Of a DNA stretch of 64,000 bases, positions 34,286 through 44,375 are shown piece by piece (the stretch's first letter is position 1; each line of letters begins with the position of its first letter). The position numbers and the translations under genes are program-made. The notes below the pieces were generated by a model, which made no database searches, was not told the origin of the DNA, and saw only the letters and a list, made by a program, of their open reading frames with translations. Origin of the DNA: Actinomycetes bacterium (lineage in GTDB: Bacteria > Actinomycetota > Actinomycetes > Mycobacteriales > Mycobacteriaceae); the NCBI GenBank assembly GCA_023461275.1, contig JAEYMI010000038.1, forward strand, positions 81,071 to 145,070. The letters run 5' to 3'.

Positions 34286-37200
34286 GTGGCCGACACAACG
34301 ACCGCATCCCCTTCCACGGGGAGCCCGATTCGACGACTTGTCATCGTCGAGTCACCGACCAAGGCCCGCAAGATCGCGGGGTACCTGGGGTCGAACTACG
34401 TCGTGGAGTCCTCGCGAGGCCACATTCGCGATCTGCCGCGCGGCGCGGCCGATGTCCCGGCCAAGTACAAGGGTGAGGCCTGGGCGCGCCTTGGCGTGAA
34501 CGTGGACGACGATTTCGAGCCCCTCTACGTCGTGTCCGCGGACAAGAAGTCGACGGTGTCCGAACTCAAGTCATTGATGCGTGACGTCGACGAGCTCTAC
34601 CTCGCCACCGACGGTGACCGCGAGGGTGAGGCCATCGCGTGGCATCTGCTGGAGACCCTAAAGCCGAAGATCCCGGTCAAGCGGATGGTCTTCCACGAGA
34701 TCACCGAGCCCGCCATCCGGGCCGCCGCCGACAATCCCCGCGACCTCGATTTCGACCTGGTCGACGCCCAGGAGACCCGCCGCATCCTCGACCGCCTGTA
34801 CGGCTACGAGGTCTCACCGGTGCTGTGGAAGAAGGTCATGCCGAAGCTGTCGGCGGGCCGTGTGCAGTCGGTGGCCACGCGCATCATCGTCGAGCGTGAA
34901 CGTGAGCGCATGGCGTTCGTGTCCGCCGACTACTGGGACATCGCCGCCACTCTCGACGCGGGCGCCGGGAGCGCAGCGAGCGGGCCCAGTCTGGCCGGCG
35001 CGCAGGCCAAGCCGCAGACGTTCGGGGCGCGTCTGGTCAACATCGACGACGCCCGGGTGGCCAGCGGCCGTGACTTCGACGCCCGCGGTGGCATCAAGCG
35101 CGCCGACGGTGTCGTGGTGCTCGACGAACCGCGTGCCCGCGCACTCGTCGCCGGGCTGGAGGGCGCTTCGCTGACGGTGACGTCGGTGGAGGAAAAGCCT
35201 TACACCCGACGCCCTTACGCGCCGTTCATGACGTCGACGCTGCAGCAGGAGGCCGGCCGCAAGCTGCGCTTCACCTCCGATCGCACCATGCGGATCGCGC
35301 AGCGACTGTACGAAAACGGCTACATCACCTACATGCGTACCGACTCGACGACCCTGAGCGAATCGGCGATCAACGCCGCCCGCGCGCAGGCCCGAGAACT
35401 GTACGGCGACAACTTCGTTCACCCCACTCCGCGTCAGTACACCCGCAAGGTGAAGAACGCGCAGGAGGCCCACGAGGCGATCCGCCCGGCGGGTGAATCG
35501 TTCCGCACGCCCGGTCAGGTTGCCGGCCAGCTGGAATCCGACGAGTTCCGGCTCTACGAGCTGATCTGGCAGCGCACCGTCGCCTCGCAGATGGCCGACG
35601 CGCGGGGCACCACCATGAGCCTGCGCATCACCGGAAATGCGTCCAGCGGTGAGCGCTGCACGTTCGCGGCGTCGGGCCGAACCATCACTTTCCCCGGCTT
35701 CCTCTCGGCCTACGTCGAGACCGTCGACGAGCAGGCCGGCGGCCAGGCCGACGACGAGGAGAGCCGCCTTCCGCAGCTCACCGAGGGTCAGGCGCTGACC
35801 GCCGCCGAGCTGTCCGCCGACGGGCATTCGACCAATCCACCGGCACGTTTCACCGAGGCGTCGCTGGTCAAGGTGCTCGAAGAACTGGGCATCGGGCGGC
35901 CGTCGACGTACGCGTCGATCATCGGGACCATCCAGGACCGCGGCTATGTGGTGAAAAAGGGCAACGCCCTTGTGCCGTCGTGGATTGCGTTCGCCGTGGT
36001 CGGATTGCTCGAGGCATATTTCCAGAGCCTCGTCGACTACGATTTCACCGCGTCGCTCGAGGATGACCTCGACCAGATCGCCAGCGGTAACGAGAACCGC
36101 ACCCGCTGGCTGACCGAGTTCTATTTCGGCGATAAAGCCGCTGCGGCCTCCGACGAGGCGCACGTGGGGTCAGAGCCGGAGATCGCCGGTTCCGATATCG
36201 CCAAGCACGGTGGACTGAAAAAGCTTGTCGGCGTGAATCTCGAGGAGATCGACGCTCGAGAAGTCAACTCCATCAAGCTGTTTGACGACGAAGAGGGCCG
36301 CCCGGTCTTCGTGCGTGTCGGACGCTACGGGCCGTATCTGGAGCGCAACGTCGCAGCCAAGGACGCCGAGCCCGATCTGCAGCGCGCCAACCTGCCGGCC
36401 GACATGACTCCCGACGAACTGACCCTCGCGGTGGCCGAAAAGCTGTTCGCCACACCGCAAGAGGGACGCGTGCTGGGCGTCGACCCGGCCACCGGACACG
36501 AAATCGTCGCCAAGGAAGGACGATTCGGCCCGTACGTGACCGAGATCCTCCCGTCCGATGATGACGACGACACCGACGGTGGCCAGGGCAGCGCTCCGGC
36601 CACCATCCCGGCGGGCCCCACTCCGCGCGACGGTGGTTCCGGCGCAACCGATTCCGACGTCGTCCCGCTCGACGACGTGCCGACCGGTGGCGGTTCCACC
36701 ACGACCGCTACCAAGGCTCCGGCGAAGAAAGCGGCAAAGAAGACAGCGGCCAAGAAGGCCGGTCCCAAGCCGCGCACCGGATCGCTTTTCAAGACCATGG
36801 ACATCTCCACGGTCACCCTCGAAGACGCCCTCCGGCTGCTGTCGCTGCCGCGGGTGGTCGGCGTCGACCCGGCGAACAACGAGGAGATCACCGCCCAAAA
36901 CGGCCGCTACGGACCGTATTTGAAGAAGGGCACCGACTCGCGGTCGCTGACCAGCGAGGAACAGCTCTTCGAGATCACGCTCGACGAGGCGCTGAAGATC
37001 TACTCCGAACCCAAGCGCCGGGGACGCCAGGCCGCCGCACCGCCGCTGCGTGAACTCGGTAAGAACGACGAGGTCAGCGGACAGCCGATGGTCATCAAGG
37101 ACGGCCGCTTCGGGCCGTACGTGACCGACGGCGAGACCAACGCCAGCCTGCGCAAGGGCGACGAGGTCGCGACCATCACGCCCGAACGCGCGATGGAATT

Positions 37201-37429
37201 GCTTGCCGACCGTCGTGCCCGTGGGCCGGTCAAGAAGAAGGCCGCGGCGAAGAAGGCTCCCGCCAAGAAGGCCGCGGCAAAGAAAACCGCGGCCAAGAAG
37301 ACGGCAGCCAAGAAGACCGCAGCCAAAAAGACCACGGCCAAGAAGACCGCTGCGAAGAAGGCTCCGGCCAAAAAGGCCGCTGCTGCCCAAGCGCCTGCGG
37401 CAGAACCGTCGTCGGACACCGAGGACTAA
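34286..37429 (+). CDS. topA: DNA topoisomerase I
   Basis: A 1047-residue type IA topoisomerase that relaxes negative supercoils. The TOPRIM domain has LVIVESPTKARKIAGYLG and LATDGDREGEAIAWHL; the active-site Tyr lies in YITYMRTDSTTLS near residue 348; HEAIRPAG and GRPSTYASIIGTIQ complete the core. Repeated C-terminal modules (GRYGPYLE, GRFGPYVT, GRYGPYLK, GRFGPYVT) replace zinc fingers. The end is a long Lys/Ala tail of AAKKT/APAKK repeats. GTG start; upstream AT-rich TATATATAA near 34232 is a plausible -10. Confidence 0.97.
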   Translation: MADTTTASPSTGSPIRRLVIVESPTKARKIAGYLGSNYVVESSRGHIRDLPRGAADVPAKYKGEAWARLGVNVDDDFEPLYVVSADKKSTVSELKSLMRDVDELYLATDGDREGEAIAWHLLETLKPKIPVKRMVFHEITEPAIRAAADNPRDLDFDLVDAQETRRILDRLYGYEVSPVLWKKVMPKLSAGRVQSVATRIIVERERERMAFVSADYWDIAATLDAGAGSAASGPSLAGAQAKPQTFGARLVNIDDARVASGRDFDARGGIKRADGVVVLDEPRARALVAGLEGASLTVTSVEEKPYTRRPYAPFMTSTLQQEAGRKLRFTSDRTMRIAQRLYENGYITYMRTDSTTLSESAINAARAQARELYGDNFVHPTPRQYTRKVKNAQEAHEAIRPAGESFRTPGQVAGQLESDEFRLYELIWQRTVASQMADARGTTMSLRITGNASSGERCTFAASGRTITFPGFLSAYVETVDEQAGGQADDEESRLPQLTEGQALTAAELSADGHSTNPPARFTEASLVKVLEELGIGRPSTYASIIGTIQDRGYVVKKGNALVPSWIAFAVVGLLEAYFQSLVDYDFTASLEDDLDQIASGNENRTRWLTEFYFGDKAAAASDEAHVGSEPEIAGSDIAKHGGLKKLVGVNLEEIDAREVNSIKLFDDEEGRPVFVRVGRYGPYLERNVAAKDAEPDLQRANLPADMTPDELTLAVAEKLFATPQEGRVLGVDPATGHEIVAKEGRFGPYVTEILPSDDDDDTDGGQGSAPATIPAGPTPRDGGSGATDSDVVPLDDVPTGGGSTTTATKAPAKKAAKKTAAKKAGPKPRTGSLFKTMDISTVTLEDALRLLSLPRVVGVDPANNEEITAQNGRYGPYLKKGTDSRSLTSEEQLFEITLDEALKIYSEPKRRGRQAAAPPLRELGKNDEVSGQPMVIKDGRFGPYVTDGETNASLRKGDEVATITPERAMELLADRRARGPVKKKAAAKKAPAKKAAAKKTAAKKTAAKKTAAKKTTAKKTAAKKAPAKKAAAAQAPAAEPSSDTED

Positions 37430-37435
37430 CCGGTC

Positions 37436-37738
37436 GTGACCGAGACCGGCCGCGCCCTGATCAGCTTTCTGGCGATCTGGGCTGTCGCGCTGGTCTCGCC
37501 GCTGACGGCGTCACTGATGCCGGTCCCCGCTTCGGGACTGGCGATCGCGGCTCTTCTCGCAGTTCTCGCCGCCGCAACGATTCTCGCGGTGCGGACACAC
37601 CGTCGAATCCCGATGTCGTTGTACCGCAGCGGGATCGGCTTGGCACGACCACCGACCGTCGTACTCGACGTTCTCGATCCGGATCATCCCGACGGCTCCG
37701 GCCGTCCGCGTCCTCGTGCACCGACAGTGCCGGCGTAA
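37436..37738 (+). CDS. Small membrane protein
   Basis: 100 residues from GTG 37436, six bases after the topA stop. Two hydrophobic segments (LISFLAIWAVALVSPLTASL and GLAIAALLAVLAAATILAV) are followed by a basic, Pro-rich tail. No family recognised; probably co-transcribed with topA. Confidence 0.55.
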   Translation: MTETGRALISFLAIWAVALVSPLTASLMPVPASGLAIAALLAVLAAATILAVRTHRRIPMSLYRSGIGLARPPTVVLDVLDPDHPDGSGRPRPRAPTVPA

Positions 37739-37780
37739 CTCGCCGTCCACTGTCACTTCTCACGTCAAGGACCCTTCGTC

Positions 37781-38038
37781 ATGTCCACGTGCTCATCAAT
37801 GCTCGCTTTCATTCGCTCGATCCATGCCCGAATAGCCGGATATGTCACGTATCTCGGGATGGTGCTGACCGCGCTGAGTTGGCGCATCTACCTCAGTGCC
37901 AGCGCCTTCATCGGTGTCGAGGTGATGCTGGGCCTGTTGTCGTTCACCGTCATGCTGCCGTCGATACCGTTCGTCATCGTCGGCCTGGGGCTCGTTGGCT
38001 TTGCGTGGCGGAAGTACCGTTCGCGTCGTAGCAGCTGA
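37781..38038 (+). CDS. Small membrane protein
   Basis: 85 residues from ATG 37781 with two hydrophobic segments (YVTYLGMVLTALSWRIYLSASAFIGVEV and VMLPSIPFVIVGLGLVGFAW) and a basic end. Its place before the CtaG-like gene may be meaningful. No family recognised. Confidence 0.5.
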   Translation: MSTCSSMLAFIRSIHARIAGYVTYLGMVLTALSWRIYLSASAFIGVEVMLGLLSFTVMLPSIPFVIVGLGLVGFAWRKYRSRRSS

Positions 38039-38056
38039 CGGAGCACACTCGATGAG

Positions 38057-38965
38057 GTGACCGCAGTCGACGTCCCGTTGACGTTCCAGACCGCACTCAC
38101 CTCGTGGCGGTGGGATGTGCCGTCGATCCTGTTGCCGTGTGCCGCTTTTGCCGCATATGCGCTCATGTGGCGTCGTACGCCGACACCGGTGTCCCGCCTG
38201 GCTCTGTTCGGTGCGGGAAGCGCGGTGTGGATGGTGGCGGGATCGTCCTTCGTCGGCGTCTACAGCGACGTCTTGTTCTGGGTCCGCGCTCTGCAGTTCG
38301 TGCTGCTGCTGATGGTTGCGCCGCTGCTTCTCGCGCTCGGGACGCCGGTGACGGTGCTGCGCGACGCGTCCTCGGTGCGTATCCGCGCGGCGGGCGCCCG
38401 GGCATTCGCGAGCAGGCCGGTTCGGATGCTGGCTCATCCGATCGTCACGTCGGCCGGTCTGCTCGTCACGCCGTGGCTGATCTACCTCACACCGTGGTAT
38501 CCCGCGCTGCTCACCCGCGATGGCATCGACTTGGTGACCCGAATCCTGTTGATCGCCATCGGCTTCGGATACTTCTATGCCCGCCTGCAGATCGATCCGG
38601 TGCCGCGGCGCTACCCGCAGGTGACATCGCTGCTGGTGACGCTCGTCGAAACCCTGGGCGACGGTGCGCTCGGCGTCGTGATCTGGCAGGGTGGTCTGAT
38701 CGCCGCGTCGTATTACCAAGCGCTGCACCGCACCTGGGGCCCGTCCATCCGGACCGATCAGACCATCGGGGCAGGGGTGTTCTGGATTCTCGGCGACGTC
38801 GTGGGGCTACCGTTCCTGATGGTCCTGCTCAATCGTTTCCGAGCCGATGAGCGCGGTAACGAACGCGAGATCGACCGCATACTCGACACTCCCGAACCCG
38901 ACGAGAGCGATGGCACCGGCCTCTGGTGGGAGCAGGATCCGGGTCTGCGGGACCGTTACCGCTGA
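38057..38965 (+). CDS. Cytochrome c oxidase assembly protein (caa3 CtaG type)
   Basis: 302 residues, about seven membrane helices, GTG start at 38057. WVRALQFVLLLMVAPLLLALGTPV, FASRPVRMLAHPIVTSAGLLVTPWLIYLTPWY and GDGALGVVIWQGGLIAASYY match the caa3_CtaG family, thought to help build the oxidase copper centre. It overlaps the convergent cyclase gene by 10 bp. Confidence 0.85.
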   Translation: MTAVDVPLTFQTALTSWRWDVPSILLPCAAFAAYALMWRRTPTPVSRLALFGAGSAVWMVAGSSFVGVYSDVLFWVRALQFVLLLMVAPLLLALGTPVTVLRDASSVRIRAAGARAFASRPVRMLAHPIVTSAGLLVTPWLIYLTPWYPALLTRDGIDLVTRILLIAIGFGYFYARLQIDPVPRRYPQVTSLLVTLVETLGDGALGVVIWQGGLIAASYYQALHRTWGPSIRTDQTIGAGVFWILGDVVGLPFLMVLLNRFRADERGNEREIDRILDTPEPDESDGTGLWWEQDPGLRDRYR

Positions 38966-40503
38966 GGGTTCGACTCCTGGTGGGGTCGGGCCAGCAGCGT
39001 TTCGATGCCGCGCCCGCGAAGCTCGACGCCCTCGCCGATCTCCCAGTTCCGTGCCTCGGAGTCCGACGCGAGGAACACCGCGCGAGCCGACCCGAGCACT
39101 CGTCCCGGCTCGTCCTTGGCCAGTTCGGTGAGGCGCGCCGCCTCGTTCACCGGATCGCCGATCACGGTGTACTCCAAGCGTTTCTCCGAGCCGATGTGCC
39201 CGGCGATCGCCTTGCCGGCCGATACTCCGATACCGATGTCCGTGTCGCCCAACGTTTCATAGAGTTCGGTGCGTAGCTCTCGTGCCGATGCCAGTGCGCG
39301 ACCGGCGAAGTCGTCGAGATCCAACGGGGCACCGAAGATGGCCAGCGCCGCATCACCCTGGAACTTGTTGATGAAACCGCCGTGGCGGCCGACCACGGCG
39401 ACCACGACGCGGAAGAACTCGTTGAGCAACTCGACGACCTCGCGTGGCGGCCGGTTCACCGCGAGCCGGGTGGAGCCGACGATGTCGACGAACAACACGC
39501 CGATGTAGCGTTCCTCGCCGCCGAGCTGGGTGCCGGTCTCGATCGCCCGGCGGGCGACGTCCTCGCCGACGTAGCGGCCGAACAGGTTGCGCAGGGTCTG
39601 CCGCTCGCGCAGGTCGGCGACCATGTCGTTGAAGCCCTGTTGCAGCTGGCCGAGGTCGCTGCCGTCGTAGATCTTCACCGCGACGTCGAAGTTGCCGGCA
39701 CTGACCTGGGTCTGGGCACGACGCAACTGTTTGATGGGGTCGTTGATGGCGCCCACCACGCGGATGATGGCGATCAGGCTGAATGCCAGGGCGGCGCCGG
39801 CCATCCACAGGATGGGTCGCTGGAGTCCCGCGGCGTCGGTAGTGATGACGTGGTAGCGCTGCAGGACGATCAGGCCGATGATGACGGCCAGCGGCGCCAC
39901 CACGCTGACCACCCAGAAGGCCGTGATCCTGGTGGTGACGCTGGGCGCGACCGCCGACTCCGGATTGTTGGCCATGGCCGCGACGGTGATCGGGCGCAGG
40001 ACCTTCTCGGCCTGCAGATAGCTCAGGACGCAGGTGACCAGGGCACCGATCGCGCTGGCCATCCCGACGATGAAGGCATCCTTGCTCGACACGGCGATGG
40101 TGAGCACGGTGAACAGTGCGCCGCCGATGAACCAGAGGCAGGCGTTGAGCCCGGTCAGCAGGGCCGGTAGCTGCAGGGCGCGGCGTCGGGCCCCGGAATT
40201 GTCGAGCCGGGTGCGTCGTCGATGCCAGATCAGGACCGGTAACGACAACTTGATGCTGATGATCGCGCCCACCAGCATGGCGCCCACCAGATAGGTGGTG
40301 AACCACACCTGATTGAGTGCGCTGACGTCGTTGAACCGGAACGAATCCTCTAACGGCATGCCGAACCGCAGGAATGCGAACGTGAACAGCGCCCCGATCA
40401 CATTGGCCCTGAGCATGTCCAGGGCCAGGATCGGCCACGGGGTATGCACCAGCCAGCGTGCCAGGTGCACACTCCTCGACCAGCGCGTCCGACGGTTGAC
40501 CAC
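38956..40503 (-). CDS. Membrane class III adenylate cyclase with HAMP domain
   Basis: About 515 residues. Six N-terminal membrane helices, a HAMP linker (INDPIKQLRRAQTQVSAGNFDVAVKIYDGSDLGQLQQGFNDMV) and a cyclase domain with metal-binding Asp in VLFVDIVGSTRLAV, substrate Lys in INKFQGDAALAIFG and VIGDPVNEAARL. GTG 40503 (MVNRRTRWSRS) is preferred; the frame extends to a TTG at 40530. Gene order matches Rv3645. Its cAMP would feed the Crp protein encoded at 712-1386. Confidence 0.93.
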   Translation of the reverse strand: MVNRRTRWSRSVHLARWLVHTPWPILALDMLRANVIGALFTFAFLRFGMPLEDSFRFNDVSALNQVWFTTYLVGAMLVGAIISIKLSLPVLIWHRRRTRLDNSGARRRALQLPALLTGLNACLWFIGGALFTVLTIAVSSKDAFIVGMASAIGALVTCVLSYLQAEKVLRPITVAAMANNPESAVAPSVTTRITAFWVVSVVAPLAVIIGLIVLQRYHVITTDAAGLQRPILWMAGAALAFSLIAIIRVVGAINDPIKQLRRAQTQVSAGNFDVAVKIYDGSDLGQLQQGFNDMVADLRERQTLRNLFGRYVGEDVARRAIETGTQLGGEERYIGVLFVDIVGSTRLAVNRPPREVVELLNEFFRVVVAVVGRHGGFINKFQGDAALAIFGAPLDLDDFAGRALASARELRTELYETLGDTDIGIGVSAGKAIAGHIGSEKRLEYTVIGDPVNEAARLTELAKDEPGRVLGSARAVFLASDSEARNWEIGEGVELRGRGIETLLARPHQESNPQR

Positions 40504-40587
40504 GCAACCACGGTATCGGGCTGCTTGCAATTGTTAAACAAAGGATGGTGGCGTGGCGGTGTCGTATCTGCGCATTAGGGTGGCAGT

Positions 40588-41874
40588 GTGACAAATGTCT
40601 TCGAACGGTTGATCGGGCAGACCGCCGTCGCCGACGATCTGCGCGCCGCCGCACGGGCCGCACGAGCGGTCGCCGCGCGCCTCGACGAGGGCGATGCCGG
40701 CGCGGTATCGATGTTCGGAGACGCCGACGAAGCCGACCTGATGGCCCGCGCGACGTCGGGTGCGGCGATGACGCACGCCTGGCTGTTCACCGGCCCACCA
40801 GGCAGCGGGCGGTCGGTGGCCGCGACCTGCTTCGCCGCGGCGCTGCAGTGTCAATCGGAGACCGAGATCGGCTGCGGTGAATGCCGCGCGTGCGTCACCG
40901 TGATGGCGCAGACCCACGCCGACGTCCGGCATGTGGTGCCGCAGGGGCTGAGTTTGTCGGTGGCCGAGGCGCGTGACGTCGTGCAGGCCGCGGCCCGACG
41001 CCCGGGTACCGGTCGCTGGCAGGTCGTCATCGTCGAAGACGCCGACCGGCTCACCGAGCAAGCTGCCAACGCGCTGCTCAAGGCTGTCGAGGAACCTGCC
41101 CCGCGGACGGTGTTCCTGCTGTGTGCGCCGTCGGTGGATCCGGAGGACGTGTCGGTGACGCTGCGGTCGCGGTGCCGGCACGTGGCGTTGACGACGCCGT
41201 CGGTCGCCGATATCGAACGTGTCCTCATCGAGCGCGACGGCATCGACCCCGAGCGGGCCGTGTGGGCGGCCGGGGTCTGCGGTGGCCACGTGGGTCGCGC
41301 CAAGCGTCTGGCCAACGACGCCGATGCCCGCGATCAGCGGGAGAAGGCACTGTCGTTGGCGCGTGCCGCTGCCCGCGACGGCACCGCGTACGCCGCGGCC
41401 GAGCAACTCGTGCGTTCGGCCGACGACGCCGCCAAAGCAATCAGCGCCGCGCTCGACGAGGCCGAAACCGAAGAGATGAAGACCGCGCTGGGCGCAGGCG
41501 GAACCGGTAAGGGCACCGCCCGTGCGCCGCGTGGTTCCGCGGGTGCGCTCAAGGAGTTGGAGAAGCGGCAGAAGTCGCGGGCCACCCGGGTCTCCCGTGA
41601 CGTCCTCGACCGCGCACTGGTCGATCTCGCCGCCCTGTTTCGCGACGCGCTGGTGGTCTCGATGGGTGCGCAGGTCACCCCGATGCATCCGGACAAGACC
41701 GCCGACGTCGTCGTCCCGATGGCGCAATACGCGACGCCGGAGAAATTGCTGCGCAGCCTGGAGGCCGTGCTGGCCTGCCGCACCGCGCTGGACATGAACG
41801 TCAAACCCAAGTTCGCGGTCGACGCGATGGTCGCGAGCATCGGACTTGAGTTAAGGAAATCAAGTTACGCATAG
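40588..41874 (+). CDS. holB: DNA polymerase III subunit delta'
   Basis: A 428-residue clamp-loader subunit from GTG 40588: AWLFTGPPGSGRSVAATCFAAALQC (Walker A), a zinc module CGECRACVTVMAQTHADV, and VVIVEDADRLTEQAANALLKAVEEPAPRTVFLLCAP (Walker B and sensor region). The C-terminal collar domain follows an Ala-rich stretch. Divergent from the cyclase gene. Confidence 0.93.
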   Translation: MTNVFERLIGQTAVADDLRAAARAARAVAARLDEGDAGAVSMFGDADEADLMARATSGAAMTHAWLFTGPPGSGRSVAATCFAAALQCQSETEIGCGECRACVTVMAQTHADVRHVVPQGLSLSVAEARDVVQAAARRPGTGRWQVVIVEDADRLTEQAANALLKAVEEPAPRTVFLLCAPSVDPEDVSVTLRSRCRHVALTTPSVADIERVLIERDGIDPERAVWAAGVCGGHVGRAKRLANDADARDQREKALSLARAAARDGTAYAAAEQLVRSADDAAKAISAALDEAETEEMKTALGAGGTGKGTARAPRGSAGALKELEKRQKSRATRVSRDVLDRALVDLAALFRDALVVSMGAQVTPMHPDKTADVVVPMAQYATPEKLLRSLEAVLACRTALDMNVKPKFAVDAMVASIGLELRKSSYA

Positions 41875-41914
41875 GTAATGGGCAAGCAACACAAGGCTTC
41901 TACCGTCTGCGCTT

Positions 41915-42754
41915 ATGTGCCCAGCCGACGCCCCGCGCCCGCCGGGAACCGGCATCGACATCACCGATCTCACCAAGACGTTCACCACCAGGTCGGTTCG
42001 CGGTTCCTCGGAAGTGATTGCGTTGTCCGAGGTCTCGTTGAAGACCTCGGAGGGCTCGTTCTTGTCCCTGCTGGGCCCGTCGGGTTGCGGCAAGTCGACG
42101 ATCCTGCGCATCCTCGCCGGACTGGAGCAACCGACGTCGGGGACGGCGTTGATGAACGGCGAATCGCCGCGTGAACTGCAGAGTCATCATGAGCTCGGCA
42201 TCGCCTTCCAGGATTCGGCGCTGCTGCCATGGCGGTCGGTGGAATCGAACATCCGGCTGCCGCTGCAGGTGGGCCGGATGCCCGCCGACGATGCGCTCGT
42301 TGCCGACCTGATCGAGCTCGTCGGGCTCTCCGGATTCGAGAAGGCCAAGCCGGCGATGCTGTCCGGCGGTATGCGCCAACGTGTTTCGATCGCGCGCGCG
42401 TTGGTGGTCAAGCCGACGGCACTGCTGCTCGACGAGCCGTTCGGCGCGCTCGACGACATGACCCGCCAGCGCCTGAACATCGAACTGCTGCGCATCTGGA
42501 CCGAGAAGCCGGCCACCACACTGATGGTCACCCACGGCATCGCCGAGGCGATCTTCCTCTCCGACACCGTCGCGGTGATGAGTCCGCGGCCGGGCCGGGT
42601 GATCGAGGTGGTCGACATCGATCTGCCGCGACCGCGCACACCGGAGATGATGCGGACACCGGAGTTCCACATGATCCACGACCATCTGTCGGGGCTGCTG
42701 TTCGGGACGGCCGGTGCGGGAGCCTCTGCCGCCGCGGAGGCGCCGGGTGGCTGA
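41915..42754 (+). CDS. ABC transporter ATPase (nitrate/sulfonate/NMT1 class)
   Basis: 279 residues: Walker A LLGPSGCGKSTILRILAGL, Q-loop AFQDSALLPWRSV, signature LSGGMRQRVSIARAL, Walker B LLLDEPFGALD, and H-loop VTHGIAEAIF. The Q-loop PW pair is typical of SsuB/TauB/ThiZ-type importers. First gene of a four-gene operon (ATPase, two permeases, binding protein); overlaps the first permease by 8 bp. A CTTGA/TCAAG inverted repeat overlaps the end of holB at 41845-41864. Confidence 0.92.
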   Translation: MCPADAPRPPGTGIDITDLTKTFTTRSVRGSSEVIALSEVSLKTSEGSFLSLLGPSGCGKSTILRILAGLEQPTSGTALMNGESPRELQSHHELGIAFQDSALLPWRSVESNIRLPLQVGRMPADDALVADLIELVGLSGFEKAKPAMLSGGMRQRVSIARALVVKPTALLLDEPFGALDDMTRQRLNIELLRIWTEKPATTLMVTHGIAEAIFLSDTVAVMSPRPGRVIEVVDIDLPRPRTPEMMRTPEFHMIHDHLSGLLFGTAGAGASAAAEAPGG

Positions 42755-43523
42755 TGAGCGTGGCGCACGCCGGTGGCTGGCCGGCGTCGGGGGAATCGTT
42801 GGGCTGATCGCGGTGTGGTGGATTGCCGGTGCGCTCAAGCTCTTTCACGGCACCATCCCGACGCCGTGGGCCGTGCTGAGCACCATCGCCGACGAGGGGT
42901 GGGATTACTACGCCAACAACTTCTCGTCGACCATCGATCTCGCGCTGCGCGGATTCCTGTGGGGCAACGGTCTGGCCATCGCACTCGCCGTACTGGTGAT
43001 CCTGGTGCCGCCCGTCGAAGGTCTGGCAACGCAGTTGGCCATCATCTCCTACTGCACACCCATTATTGCGGTGGCGCCGATCATCCAGGTGGCGTTCGCG
43101 CAGGTGCAGACGATGATCATCTTCCTTGCCGCGATCACGGTCTTCTTCACCACCATGATCGGCACCCTGACCGGCCTGCGGTCGGCACCCGGCAGCAGCC
43201 TCGATCTGGTCAAAGTCTATGGTGGCGGTCGGTTTTCGCAGCTGTGGCGGGTACGCGGCGTCGCCGCGCTGCCCAACACCCTCGCCGCGATCAAGATCGC
43301 CGCACCCAGCGCCGTCCTCGGTGCGGTGCTCGGCGAGTTCCTGGCGATGCCGGAGAAAGGGGCCGGACCGGCGATGATCGTGGCGCAGCAGCGCGGCGAC
43401 ATCCCCGCGGTGTGGGCGATCGCGCTGATCAGTGGTGCGATCGCCGGGCTCGGCTATGCGATCGTGGCCGCGGTATCGGTCTTCGCGACGCGGTGGGCCG
43501 ACGGGCGGGCATTGCTGGGATGA
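42747..43523 (+). CDS. ABC transporter permease
   Basis: 258 residues, six membrane helices, from GTG 42747 (MADERGARRWLAG) overlapping the ATPase end. The EAA-type loop is VYGGGRFSQLWRVRGVAALPNTLAAIKIAAPSAVLGAVLGEFL. BPD_transp_1 family; pairs with the second permease. Confidence 0.88.
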   Translation: MADERGARRWLAGVGGIVGLIAVWWIAGALKLFHGTIPTPWAVLSTIADEGWDYYANNFSSTIDLALRGFLWGNGLAIALAVLVILVPPVEGLATQLAIISYCTPIIAVAPIIQVAFAQVQTMIIFLAAITVFFTTMIGTLTGLRSAPGSSLDLVKVYGGGRFSQLWRVRGVAALPNTLAAIKIAAPSAVLGAVLGEFLAMPEKGAGPAMIVAQQRGDIPAVWAIALISGAIAGLGYAIVAAVSVFATRWADGRALLG

Positions 43524-43548
43524 ACGCTACTGGATTGAGTGCTTTGGA

Positions 43549-44349
43549 ATGAGCGCTGCCGCAACCACTCTCAATGTCGCACGGTTCCTCGGATCGTTGC
43601 TGTTGTCGTTTGTGCTGATCCTGGTGATCTGGTGGCTGTTCCTGTTGGCCTTCCCCGACATCGGGCCGATCATCGGACGCACCCCGATCCAGGTGTTCCA
43701 GTACCTGTTCACCGAGCCCGACGCCGCGTCGTCGCGTGCGGAGATCATGGGCAATCTGCGTATCACCCTGGTGGATTCGGCGATCGGCTTCGTCACCGGC
43801 ATGACCGCGGCGCTGCTCACCGCGGCGCTGTTCGTCGTATCACGGCCCGCCGCACAGACATTCATGCCGCTGGCCACGCTGCTGCGGTCGGTGCCGCTGG
43901 TTGCGATGACCCCGCTGATCACCCTGGTGGTCGGGCGTGGGGTGGCGGTGGTCGCGGTGATGGGCGGCATCGTGGTGTTCTTCCCGGCGCTGGTGATGAT
44001 CATGACCGGGCTGGCCAACGCGCCGCGACAGGTCAACGACGTCATCGCCGTCTACGGCGGCGGACGGTGGACGGCGTTGCGGCGCGCGGCCATTCCGGCG
44101 TCGGTGCCCTCGCTGTTCGGTGCGGCCAAGGTGTCGGTGCCGGGCGCGATCGTCGGTGCGACGGTCGCCGAATGGCTGGGCACCAACAAGGGGCTCGGCG
44201 CGTCGTTGCAGCAGGCGCTACCCGCCGCGGCCTACGACGAACTGTGGGCGTCGGTACTGGTCATCACGGTCGCGTCGATAGTCATCTACGCCATCGTGGG
44301 TGTCGTCGAAACCCTGGTTCTCGCACAGCTTGGAATGCAGCAAAAGTGA
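43549..44349 (+). CDS. ABC transporter permease
   Basis: 266 residues from ATG 43549, six helices, with VYGGGRWTALRRAAIPASVPSLFGAAKVSVPGAIVGATVAEWLG as the ATPase-coupling loop. It is related to its neighbour, so the channel is a heterodimer. Confidence 0.88.
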   Translation: MSAAATTLNVARFLGSLLLSFVLILVIWWLFLLAFPDIGPIIGRTPIQVFQYLFTEPDAASSRAEIMGNLRITLVDSAIGFVTGMTAALLTAALFVVSRPAAQTFMPLATLLRSVPLVAMTPLITLVVGRGVAVVAVMGGIVVFFPALVMIMTGLANAPRQVNDVIAVYGGGRWTALRRAAIPASVPSLFGAAKVSVPGAIVGATVAEWLGTNKGLGASLQQALPAAAYDELWASVLVITVASIVIYAIVGVVETLVLAQLGMQQK

Positions 44350-44375
44350 AGTCCCGCAATGAAAGGCAGTATCCC